Assembly (NCBI GenBank): GCA_030823965.1
Contig: JAVBYP010000061.1
Span: 1-7,662 of the forward strand
DNA length: 7,662 nucleotides
Direction of reading: 5' to 3'
From: Sideroxydans sp.
GTDB lineage: Bacteria > Pseudomonadota > Gammaproteobacteria > Burkholderiales > Gallionellaceae
In this document: piece by piece, positions 1 to 6,611 of the stretch
Layout of the letters: every line of letters begins with the position of its first letter
Numbering within the stretch: the first letter of the stretch is position 1
The notes under the pieces: model-generated
What the model saw: the letters and a program-made list of their open reading frames with translations, nothing else
Told to the model about the DNA's origin: nothing
Databases searched by the model: none
Made by a program: the position numbers and the translations under genes

Positions 1-3000
1 GAGAAGATGGCGATATAGTTGGTGATCACGCCCAGTTCGTCACGAACCGTATTGATGGTCAGCCACTCAAGATACAGGCCGCCGTCTTTGCGCTTGTTCC
101 ATAACTCGCCCTGCCACCAACCGTGCTCGTTGATCTCCTTCCACATCGCGCTATAGAATTTGGCGTCCTGCTTGCCGGAGCTCAATACTTTAGGCGTGAG
201 TCCTATCACATCATCAGCGTCATATCCGGTGACTTGGGTGAATGCATGGTTCACCTTGACGATGACCTGATTGATGTCAGTGATCAGGATGCCTTCGTTG
301 GCCGAATCGAAGAACTTGGCTGTCAACTTCTTCTGTTCATCCAACTCTCGGCGCTCGGTGATGTTGATGGCTTGACTGCATACGGCTCTAACTGAGCCGT
401 GCTCATCAATGATCGGATAGCAAATGAAGGCGAACCAATGGTGCTGATCAGCGATCTGGATGCGTTCCTCGGCTTCAACACGCGATTTTTTGTGCAATAC
501 ATCGAAGTGAAGCTTTTCAAAAAGTCTGGAGATGTGTTCTGGGAATATCTGCGTATCCGTTTTGCCAACGATACTTTGCATATCCATGCCAAAAGAGATC
601 TCAAACTCTCTGTTCACGAATTGGTACTGCCCTGCGGGATCTTTGATCGCAATGTGCAGGGGGGAGTTCTGCATCACTGCGATGAGTCGCTCTTGACTAT
701 TGACGATATCAAGCTGTGCCTCAACCAACTCGGTCTCATCAATGAAAGTGATGATGACTCCGCCCAGCGTTTGATCTTGTGAGGTATAGGGGAAGCACAA
801 CACATTGTAGTGTTTGCCACCAAAGCTGGTCTGTTGTTGCCGTTTGATGCCATCTGACATGGCCAGTTTGGCAGTTTCAAGTACTTCTTGAACGGGAACT
901 GAGAGCTTTGGGATGGATTTGCCGAGAGTGTGCACGCTAAATCCAAACAGGGTGGCGGCTTCTTTGTTGTAGCGTTGCAAGCGCAACTCTTGGTCAAGCA
1001 GGATCAGCGAAAAACCAGTGCTGTTCTGAAGGTTCTCAAGTTCGGTATTCACCAAACTCAACTCGCCACCCTTTACGATCAATTCTTCGTTTACGGTGGT
1101 CAGTTCTTCATTGGTGGATTGCAACTCCTCGTTGGAGGCTTCCAGTTCTTCGTTCGAGGATTGCAGCTCTTCATTAGCCGCTTGCATCTCCTCATTCAAG
1201 GCCTGCAATTCCTCATTGGAGGTTTCCAACTCTTCGATGACGGTCTGCAAGTGTTCGCGTGTGGCGATCAGTTCGTCTTCGATCTCACTGCTATTTGGGA
1301 GTGGTTGGTCCGTGGTGGAAACATCTTCTATCGAGTTGTCTTGCGAAATGAAGCTGATCAAGAATTGTTTTTGATCATCACGTGATGTCACAGGATGAAC
1401 TTCGATCTTTATGCTGTGCCCAGCTCGGTGTTTGACCGGTCTGATGCGGCCCATGGCGATCGTGTGCTTGAGGTCGGCATGGTGTACCAGTGTTTGCACC
1501 TCGGTACGCCATTCACGGCGTAATAGCTGCGACAAGTTCGTTTCCATCTTGCCTGACGGGAATTGCAAGAATGCTTGCATATCGCCGTGGATCTCGATCA
1601 CATCCATCTCTCTGTTTATCAGCACACTGGGCGGGGCATAAATCTCAGACAACGCTTTTTGTAGCTTGCTCTCATGTTTGCGCTGTGTGCGATCTCCGAT
1701 CGTGATGGAGGGCTTGGAGATGGCCTCCTTGCCTGAATCTTGGCTGGAGTACAAAGGGATGGGGATGACCTGATCTTTGGAGGCGATGCGTTTGAATATG
1801 CGTGCTTCCTTGCTGATGGGTTGGAACAGATTCTCCTGATGCACGATGCTCTCTGATTTGCCCAAAAACAAATAAGCAGATGGCCTGAGTGCGAAATGGA
1901 AGATCGAAAGCACCCGTGTTTGCAGCAGCGGCTGGAAATAGATCAACAAGTTGCGGCAGCTGACCAGATCTAGACGTAGGAAGGGTGGGTCGAGCACCAG
2001 ATCTTGGCGCGCGAATACAACCATATCTCTGATCGGGCGAGCGATCTCATACAGATCGGCTTTTTTCGTGAAGTAACGCGAGATCGTATCTGCGCTGACT
2101 TCGGTCAATGAACTTTCTGTGTAGACACCTTTGCGGGCGACAGCCATCGCATCCATGTCGATATCGGTAGCAAAGATCTGAATGCGGTAGTCGTTCAGTC
2201 TGCCGCCTAGGATGTCGGAGATCAGAATGCCGATCGAATAGGCCTCTTCACCGGTGGCGCAAGCTGGGACCCAGATGCGGATCTCGTCGCCCGGCTCTTT
2301 GCCTGCAATGATCTCCGCCAATACCTTGCTCAATACCTCAAAGCTGCCGCGATCTCTAAAGAACGCAGTCACAGAAATGAGAATGTCTTTGCTGAGCTTG
2401 TTGAGTTCTTCTGGATTCTTTCCGCAGTAATCGAAATAAGCCACAAGGTTATTCAAGCGATTGGCGGCCATGCGACGCTCTACACGACGCCATAGTGTCG
2501 CCTCCTTGTAGCCGGAGAAGTCGATCTTGCAGTGCTTGTAAACCATTTGCATCAGCCCCTTCATGGTGGCTGGTGCGTTCTCTTGTTTAGTGGTGCGGTT
2601 GATCAGTCCATGCGCGCGCGCGATGGCAGTGATCTCTTCGGCGATACCTTTACAGCTCAATATCCATTCGACACACCCCGTGCTAATGGCGGCCTGAGGC
2701 ATCCCACTATATTTTGCTGCTTCTGGATCTTGGGCAAAGGTAAAACCGCCTGCAGCCTTGATCGCCGCGATACCCGCAGCACCATCAGAACCAGTGCCAG
2801 ACAAGATCACGCCGATGGCATCTTCCCCTTTTTCTTCAGCCATGGAGTTGAATAAAGCCGTTGCCGAAGGTTTTGGCATGACTGTTTTGCCGGGAACTAG
2901 CAGGCGCATCAGGCCGTCTTTGATGACGATGTTCCAGTTGGCTGGGGTGACATAGATCACGTTTGCTAAGGGAACTTCCCCGTCTTCGGCATCTTTGACC

Positions 3001-3491
3001 AGCATAGATGTTTCTCGCGCCAGTAGTGGCACCATCATGCTGCGATGGGTGGGAGACAGGTGTTGCACAACGATGTAGGGAACGCCCAAATCATCAGGTA
3101 GTGAGCCGATCAGGTCAGATAATGCCTCTAAACCCCCTGCAGATGCACCGATACCGACGATGAAGTTGCGCTCTTCCGTCGCAACTGCGGCGGCTGGTGA
3201 GGTTTTTTTAGCTACGCTCTTGCGTGGCGTACTGGTCTTTTTGGCGGGCTTCTTACTGGCTTTGGTGGCGAGGAAATTTAGCTCTTCGACAGAGGAGTTG
3301 ATAGGAACCCCTGGGGATTGCTTAGCACTAGCGATGGTCGGTTTGGCGCTCTTCGCGATGGCGGATCTCGTTGCTGTTTTGGTGGTACTACCGACAGCAG
3401 GTTTTGCAATCTTGGAAGAGGTGGCGAGAGCAGACTTCTTGGTTTTGCTGATTACTGGCTTGGTGGTTTTTGCTTGACTGGCTTTGCTCAC
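1..3491 (-). CDS. CheB-CheR-multi-PAS hybrid signalling protein, C-terminus outside the window
   Basis: Uninterrupted frame of 1163 codons that leaves the window without a stop. Residues 2-105 are a basic low-complexity tail with about 20 Lys. Residues 108-290 are a CheB methylesterase domain with the Ser-His-Asp triad visible: S117 in GIGASAGG, H144 in VVQHL, D236 in GTGSDG. Residues 308-570 are a CheR methyltransferase: basic helix YKEATLWRRVERRM, ISVTAFFRD, SAM-binding ACATGEEAYSIG (411-421), FATDID and DLVSCRNLLIYF. Then come a degenerate PAS-like domain (610-715), a heptad coiled coil (about 740-810) and PAS domains near 815-915, 930-1045 and 1057-1163+. In this family CheB and CheR demethylate and methylate glutamates of chemoreceptor-like proteins, and PAS domains sense or relay signals. 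Canonical CheB has an N-terminal receiver domain; none is present here. No membrane segment was seen, so it is likely cytoplasmic. The frame has no ATG near the start. GTG at 3491 is preferred over GTG at 3503 because AAGTGG lies 8 bases upstream. Domain calls are firm; the start is uncertain. Confidence 0.93.
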   Translation of the reverse strand, partial: MSKASQAKTTKPVISKTKKSALATSSKIAKPAVGSTTKTATRSAIAKSAKPTIASAKQSPGVPINSSVEELNFLATKASKKPAKKTSTPRKSVAKKTSPAAAVATEERNFIVGIGASAGGLEALSDLIGSLPDDLGVPYIVVQHLSPTHRSMMVPLLARETSMLVKDAEDGEVPLANVIYVTPANWNIVIKDGLMRLLVPGKTVMPKPSATALFNSMAEEKGEDAIGVILSGTGSDGAAGIAAIKAAGGFTFAQDPEAAKYSGMPQAAISTGCVEWILSCKGIAEEITAIARAHGLINRTTKQENAPATMKGLMQMVYKHCKIDFSGYKEATLWRRVERRMAANRLNNLVAYFDYCGKNPEELNKLSKDILISVTAFFRDRGSFEVLSKVLAEIIAGKEPGDEIRIWVPACATGEEAYSIGILISDILGGRLNDYRIQIFATDIDMDAMAVARKGVYTESSLTEVSADTISRYFTKKADLYEIARPIRDMVVFARQDLVLDPPFLRLDLVSCRNLLIYFQPLLQTRVLSIFHFALRPSAYLFLGKSESIVHQENLFQPISKEARIFKRIASKDQVIPIPLYSSQDSGKEAISKPSITIGDRTQRKHESKLQKALSEIYAPPSVLINREMDVIEIHGDMQAFLQFPSGKMETNLSQLLRREWRTEVQTLVHHADLKHTIAMGRIRPVKHRAGHSIKIEVHPVTSRDDQKQFLISFISQDNSIEDVSTTDQPLPNSSEIEDELIATREHLQTVIEELETSNEELQALNEEMQAANEELQSSNEELEASNEELQSTNEELTTVNEELIVKGGELSLVNTELENLQNSTGFSLILLDQELRLQRYNKEAATLFGFSVHTLGKSIPKLSVPVQEVLETAKLAMSDGIKRQQQTSFGGKHYNVLCFPYTSQDQTLGGVIITFIDETELVEAQLDIVNSQERLIAVMQNSPLHIAIKDPAGQYQFVNREFEISFGMDMQSIVGKTDTQIFPEHISRLFEKLHFDVLHKKSRVEAEERIQIADQHHWFAFICYPIIDEHGSVRAVCSQAINITERRELDEQKKLTAKFFDSANEGILITDINQVIVKVNHAFTQVTGYDADDVIGLTPKVLSSGKQDAKFYSAMWKEINEHGWWQGELWNKRKDGGLYLEWLTINTVRDELGVITNYIAIF
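1080..1217 (-). repeat. Seven 21-base units encoding a NEEL-type heptad coiled coil
   Basis: Within the CheB/CheR hybrid, Asn-Glu-Glu recurs at residues 759, 766, 773, 780, 787, 794 and 801, exactly seven residues apart, giving units such as NEELQAL, NEEMQAA, NEELQSS and NEELEAS. This predicts a continuous parallel coiled coil between the CheR/degenerate-PAS half and the following PAS domains. The codons for the same residues differ between units (AAT/AAC, GAG/GAA, TTG/CTG), so conservation is at the protein level and not the result of a recent DNA duplication. A NEEL-rich linker of this kind is a known mark of CheB/CheR/PAS hybrids. Confidence 0.9.
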
Positions 3492-3540
3492 GACGATTAC
3501 CACTTGAAAAATTGAGTGTGACGATCGTAACTGGATACAA

Positions 3541-3553
3541 CTTATATATATAT
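3541..3553 (-). promoter_or_regulatory. Possible -10 region for the CheB/CheR hybrid gene
   Basis: The minus strand reads as alternating TA ending in TATAAG (3546-3541), five of six matches to TATAAT. It lies about 50 bases upstream of the GTG at 3491. No acceptable -35 hexamer is found at 16-18 bases spacing; that position is filled by the inverted-repeat element at 3559-3589. If real, the promoter probably needs an activator. Weak evidence, based on base composition and position only. Confidence 0.3.
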
Positions 3554-3558
3554 TGGAG

Positions 3559-3589
3559 AAACCCTTGTATTGGCATAAGGGTTTCCCTT
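3559..3589. promoter_or_regulatory. Triple half-site inverted repeat upstream of the CheB/CheR hybrid
   Basis: AAACCCTT (3559-3566) and AAGGGTTT (3577-3584) form a perfect 8-base inverted repeat with a 10-base centre. The right arm overlaps a second palindrome, AAGGG-TTT-CCCTT (3577-3589). Thus CCCTT, AAGGG and CCCTT alternate and the middle copy can pair with either neighbour. It lies between the response-regulator stop and the hybrid start, just upstream of the AT-rich -10 candidate. It may be an operator or a transcript hairpin. A standard intrinsic terminator is less likely, because no T-run follows either arm on the minus strand. Confidence 0.45.
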
Positions 3590-3594
3590 AGTGA

Positions 3595-3613
3595 TTAAAA
3601 TTATTGATTTTAA
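3595..3613. other. AT-only inverted repeat just after the response-regulator gene
   Basis: TTAAAAT (3595-3601) and ATTTTAA (3607-3613) are perfect 7-base arms around a 5-base centre, beginning 7 bases past the regulator stop codon. As RNA the stem would be weak, having no G or C. It could be an AT-rich protein-binding site, a poor terminator, or chance in an AT-rich spacer. Confidence 0.25.
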
Positions 3614-3619
3614 ATATCT

Positions 3620-4279
3620 TTAGTGTGCTGCTGTGATCCAGTGGGTGGCATAACGTATCAAATCTGCGCCATCTTTTAGTTGCAATTTGGTGCGGATGTT
3701 AGCTCGATGCACTTCGATCGTTTTAATGCTGCGATTCAATAGGTTGGCAATATCGCGGCTGCTATGTCCTGAGCCGATCAGGTGTAGCACTTCGAATTCG
3801 CTGGGAGTGAGGCTGTTGATCAAAAGCTCTGAATCCGAATCACCTGTGACGAAACGGTGCATCAGTTTGTGCTGCATCGACGCACTCAGATAATAATTAC
3901 CACGTAACACCTCTCGGATCGCAGTTATCAGCACGACACTGGGCTCTTGTTTCATGACATAACCGCGTGCACCGGAGCGCAAGGCCCTTTCAGCATAGAC
4001 GGTCTCATCATGCATTGAGACAACGAGAACGGGCAGGGCGGGGATCAGCATGTGAATGCTTTTGATCAGTTCAAGACCGGAAAGCGTCTTGAGCGATAGA
4101 TCGACCAGCACGATGTCTGGATGGTGATCGGATTCCAATACGGCCATCGCTTCACCACCGTCCTCGGCTTCGGCCATCACCTCCATGTCGGGCTCTGAAT
4201 TGATCAGCATGGCCATACCATGACGCAACATGGCGTGGTCATCCACCAGCATCACTTGGGTCTTTAGTGTGATCGCCAT
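3620..4279 (-). CDS. NarL/FixJ-type two-component response regulator with LuxR-type HTH
   Basis: 219 residues, the usual length for the family. The N-terminal receiver domain (about 8-120) shows the acidic pair D13/D14, the phosphoacceptor D60 in DIVLVDLSL, S88 in VVSMHDE (the Thr/Ser switch position) and K110. Residues 155-215 are a LuxR/GerE-type helix-turn-helix: LTPSEFEVLHLIGSG, then SSRDIANLLNRSIKTIEVHRANI with the typical KTIEVHR recognition-helix signature. Phosphorylation by the partner kinase should control DNA binding. The ATG lies one base after the TAG stop of the kinase gene, and GAAGG sits about 9 bases upstream inside the kinase's last codons, so the two are co-transcribed and probably translationally coupled. 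The target genes cannot be read from the sequence; the hybrid gene downstream is a candidate because of the repeat element before it. Confidence 0.95.
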   Translation of the reverse strand: MAITLKTQVMLVDDHAMLRHGMAMLINSEPDMEVMAEAEDGGEAMAVLESDHHPDIVLVDLSLKTLSGLELIKSIHMLIPALPVLVVSMHDETVYAERALRSGARGYVMKQEPSVVLITAIREVLRGNYYLSASMQHKLMHRFVTGDSDSELLINSLTPSEFEVLHLIGSGHSSRDIANLLNRSIKTIEVHRANIRTKLQLKDGADLIRYATHWITAAH

Positions 4280-4280
4280 C

Positions 4281-5294
4281 CTATTCAGCCTTCATTTCCA
4301 CCCGAACCTCTAAGCCACCCTTTGGGTTCGGTAGTAGTTTGAGGGTCGCGCCGAGTTGTTCTGCGCGGTACTCCATCAGTTTAAGGCCCATTCCCTTGTG
4401 AGGATTTTTCGTATGCTGTGCATTGGAGATCCCGCATCCATCGTCACAGATCGATAGGCAAAGAGTGCCCGTCGAAGTTGAGAGTGAGATGTCCAAAGAT
4501 TTTGCGCGGCCATGATGCATTGCATTGTGTACAGCTTCTTGAACGATCCGATAAAGATTGAGTGAGATGGTGGAATCTTCGATTGCGATATCGTCCGTGT
4601 ACGAGAAGTTGCATTCGATCTCGTAGGTGCATTCGATACCGGAAGCAAACGATTGCAACGCGTGGATCAAGCCTCTCGATTCGATCTCAAAAGGGATCAA
4701 GCCCTGCGCGATCTGTTTGCATTGCATCACCGCGCTGTTGGCTTGCGAACTGATGGAGGCGGCGATCTTTGCATTGTCGAGGTTGCCTACTGATTGCAAT
4801 TTCTTTTCTAGCGCGGACGCTTGATAGCTGATCGCTGCGATCTGTTGCCCGAGACTGTCGTGCAACTCACGTCCGATCGAACGTTTGTGAGTTTCTTCCA
4901 TGTCGATCATGGCGTTCCCTAGACGTTTGCGTTCAGTGATGTCGATCAGCAGAACGAAGAATCCTTGGATCTTTTCATCTTCACGATGGGGGATGTAATG
5001 CGCAAGTGCTTCGCGTTTCTCACCGTTCGGCAACACGATACTGCGCTCGAATTCCTGATCTTCGCCATTGAGGGCGGCGCGGATGTGCGGCTCATTGATC
5101 TTGAATAGCTCATTGCCCAACAAATCCCTTATGTGGATGTCCCGCATTTGTTCTTGTGTCTTGCCGAACCACTTCTCGTATTCCTTATTGGCAAATACGG
5201 AGCGCAAATCACTGGACCAGTAACCTATCAAGCCGGGTATGTGATCGATGATCGCATTGATGAAATTTGTGCTATGGCGTAACGAGTCTCGCAT
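4281..5294 (-). CDS. Soluble PAS-containing NarX/DesK-type sensor histidine kinase
   Basis: 337 residues. A PAS domain spans about 10-122 (HIPGLIGYWSSDLR, then FANKEYEKWFG, ending FFVLLIDITERK). The HisKA_3 dimerisation helix follows, with the phosphorylated histidine H145 in RELHDSLGQQ. The C-terminal HATPase_c domain has the N-box EAVHNAMHHG (N257), DDGCGI (284-289) and KGMGLKLM (300-307). No signal peptide or membrane helix is visible, so the kinase should sense an intracellular signal through its PAS domain; the ligand is unknown. It ends one base before the response-regulator ATG, which is its evident partner. An in-frame TAA 24 bases upstream of the ATG rules out a longer N-terminus, although no clear Shine-Dalgarno sequence precedes this ATG. 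The spacer from the exported-protein gene is 48 bases, with no terminator seen. Confidence 0.95.
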   Translation of the reverse strand: MRDSLRHSTNFINAIIDHIPGLIGYWSSDLRSVFANKEYEKWFGKTQEQMRDIHIRDLLGNELFKINEPHIRAALNGEDQEFERSIVLPNGEKREALAHYIPHREDEKIQGFFVLLIDITERKRLGNAMIDMEETHKRSIGRELHDSLGQQIAAISYQASALEKKLQSVGNLDNAKIAASISSQANSAVMQCKQIAQGLIPFEIESRGLIHALQSFASGIECTYEIECNFSYTDDIAIEDSTISLNLYRIVQEAVHNAMHHGRAKSLDISLSTSTGTLCLSICDDGCGISNAQHTKNPHKGMGLKLMEYRAEQLGATLKLLPNPKGGLEVRVEMKAE

Positions 5295-5342
5295 CTTGTT
5301 GTGATTGGATCGTTAGAGTCGTTCTGTTCGTCTTGATTAGAT

Positions 5343-5984
5343 TCAGGGAGTTGGTTGCGTTTCAATTAAGACTTTGATGAAGTCACTAAGGCCATCTTCG
5401 AACTCACTTCGAACGATGGTGCGAGCGGTAGGCGCATACCAGCTGGTTATATTTAGCCGTCCACTTTTCCCTTTTGTATCGTTGTGCCAGAAGCCTGTGT
5501 ATTCGATCTTGAATGCATCATATTCGCCAGCAGGGACTTTGACTTTCTCATAGGCCGTTATTGTCGCATCAAGTTTCCATCGTCCTTTGGCAGCTTTGGC
5601 TTTGTTGGTGAAATTGTATTGGTATTCCCATTTTTTGCCGATTTCAAGCGGGAATGCGAGTCGTTTTGCTTCGCCTGTTACGGTAATGAGGGGAGATTCG
5701 ATGAGATTGAGTTCAGGTGTCCAGATGAATCTTTCCTCGTTCTCCAATCCTTCGATCTGCGTAGGTGAAACGGCAGTGATACGTTGAACTATGATTGGTT
5801 CTTTGACACCTGAGCGGCGATCAGTCTGTTCGAACTTCCATTGATCCCCGACCTTGATGACCGGTGCTTGAGTGATCTCGGCGTGAGCCAATGCTGTGTT
5901 TGCAAGAAGGCCCGCGATCGCAGCGAGAATAAAACTGTTGTGTAGGAATTCAGTGATATTGCTAAGTGATACTTTGGTATTCAT
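5343..5984 (-). CDS. Exported protein of unknown function
   Basis: 213 residues from the chosen start. Residues 1-35 look like a Sec signal peptide: hydrophobic stretch FILAAIAGLLA (18-28) and AHA before a likely cleavage site at 35/36. The n-region is long and carries few positive charges. The mature part, about 178 residues, has no cysteine, is rich in aromatic and alternating residues, and is probably mostly beta strand. Two segments resemble each other, VGDQWKFEQ and IGKKWEYQY, suggesting an internal pseudo-repeat. Near the C-terminus VPAGEYDAFKIEYTG and SWYAPTARTIVRSEF resemble motifs of small periplasmic beta-sheet proteins, but I do not recognise a named family. An ATG at 5996 is also in frame, but GGAG at 5994-5991 overlaps it and sits 6 bases before the ATG at 5984, which favours the shorter form. 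The gene lies 48 bases before the histidine kinase and may be in its operon. Confidence 0.85.
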   Translation of the reverse strand: MNTKVSLSNITEFLHNSFILAAIAGLLANTALAHAEITQAPVIKVGDQWKFEQTDRRSGVKEPIIVQRITAVSPTQIEGLENEERFIWTPELNLIESPLITVTGEAKRLAFPLEIGKKWEYQYNFTNKAKAAKGRWKLDATITAYEKVKVPAGEYDAFKIEYTGFWHNDTKGKSGRLNITSWYAPTARTIVRSEFEDGLSDFIKVLIETQPTP

Positions 5985-5990
5985 TGAGTG

Positions 5991-5994
5991 CTCC
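5991..5994 (-). promoter_or_regulatory. Ribosome binding site deciding the start of the exported protein
   Basis: GGAG, six bases before the ATG at 5984. It overlaps the in-frame ATG at 5996 (ATGGAGC), so the upstream ATG is better read as part of the ribosome binding site than as the start. Confidence 0.65.
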
Positions 5995-6064
5995 ATTCAT
6001 GTGATTTTGAATTGGTGGCTATGATTGAGTTAACCGCTGTACAGATACTTGACGAGCAATGATC

Positions 6065-6610
6065 CTATTTTCTTATTGGCGGCGCTAGATCGCCAGTGAG
6101 CAGTGTGAATACGCCCGTCTTACGCTCCTTGAAGTAATGCTGGAGCGCGAATTTGACGGGACGGAACGCCAGTGTGTCCCAAGGTATCTCTTCTTCCGCG
6201 AACAGCCTCACTTCCAGGCTTTCCACACCAGGTGAGAAATCGAGATCAAGTAGGGTGGCGCGATATAGCAGGTGGACTTGGTTGATGTAGGAGAGGTTGT
6301 ACATGGCGTACAACTCATGGATCTTGACGCGGGCGTTAGCTTCTTCCATGGTCTCGCGAGCAGCGCCCTCTTCAGTGGTCTCGCCGTTCTCCATGAAGCC
6401 AGCGGGGAGTGTCCATAAGCCATGGCGAGGTTCTATGGCACGGCGGCATAACAACACACGACCGTCCTTCCATACGGGGATAGAACCGACGATATTGCGC
6501 GGGTTCTGATAATGGATGGTGTCGCAGGCAGTGCAGATGTATCGCTCCCGGCTGTCGTCCTGCGGGATGCGCAGTTCGACGGGTGCTCCGCATTCTGCGC
6601 AGTATTTCAA
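6065..6610 (-). CDS. Nudix hydrolase with N-terminal zinc ribbon
   Basis: 181 residues. The N-terminal zinc ribbon has CAEC (C4, C7) and CTAC (C26, C29) followed by HYQNPRNIVG, matching the Nudix_N_2 type. The Nudix fold follows, with GLWTLPAGFMENGE and the catalytic box from G71: E77, then R85-E86 and E89-E90, which bind the divalent metal. The box departs from the consensus Gx5Ex7REUxEExGU: T87 and N92 occupy the positions usually held by an aliphatic residue and Gly. Nudix enzymes hydrolyse nucleoside diphosphates linked to another group. This one lacks the SQPWPFPxS motif of NADH pyrophosphatase NudC, so an ADP-sugar or other dinucleotide substrate is possible but not established. The start is TTG: GGGAG lies 7 bases upstream and no ATG is available. 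TTG lies one base after the bamD stop, implying co-transcription and coupled translation. Confidence 0.92.
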   Translation of the reverse strand: MKYCAECGAPVELRIPQDDSRERYICTACDTIHYQNPRNIVGSIPVWKDGRVLLCRRAIEPRHGLWTLPAGFMENGETTEEGAARETMEEANARVKIHELYAMYNLSYINQVHLLYRATLLDLDFSPGVESLEVRLFAEEEIPWDTLAFRPVKFALQHYFKERKTGVFTLLTGDLAPPIRK

Positions 6611-6611
6611 A

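Noticed and set aside
1080..1217. 21-base periodic repeat as a CRISPR-like or variable tandem array
   Set aside because: No unique spacers, units diverge at synonymous positions, and the period is explained by a protein heptad.
123..1385. Several plus-strand open frames (123-395, 399-782, 930-1385, 1096-1374)
   Set aside because: They are antisense to the CheB/CheR/PAS hybrid, whose minus-strand frame is continuous and full of recognisable motifs. Their repetitive Phe/Leu/Gly or Ser-rich products mirror the heptad repeat.
3160..3477. Plus-strand frame coding a hydrophobic, membrane-like protein
   Set aside because: It is the complement of the lysine-rich tail: Lys/Ala/Thr codons read in reverse give Leu, Phe, Val and Gly. 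No ribosome binding site or family resemblance.
3559..3584. Inverted repeat as an intrinsic terminator of the regulator operon
   Set aside because: The stem is good, but no run of T follows the arm on the minus strand (TCTCCAATAT follows) and there is no convergent plus-strand gene to use the other side.
3571..3590. TGGCAT on the plus strand as a sigma-54 -24 element
   Set aside because: No TTGC at the -12 spacing, and it points away from the hybrid gene with no plus-strand gene downstream.
6037..6044. CTGTACAG palindrome before the exported-protein gene
   Set aside because: A perfect 8-base palindrome is expected by chance at this length, and no matching promoter or second copy was seen.
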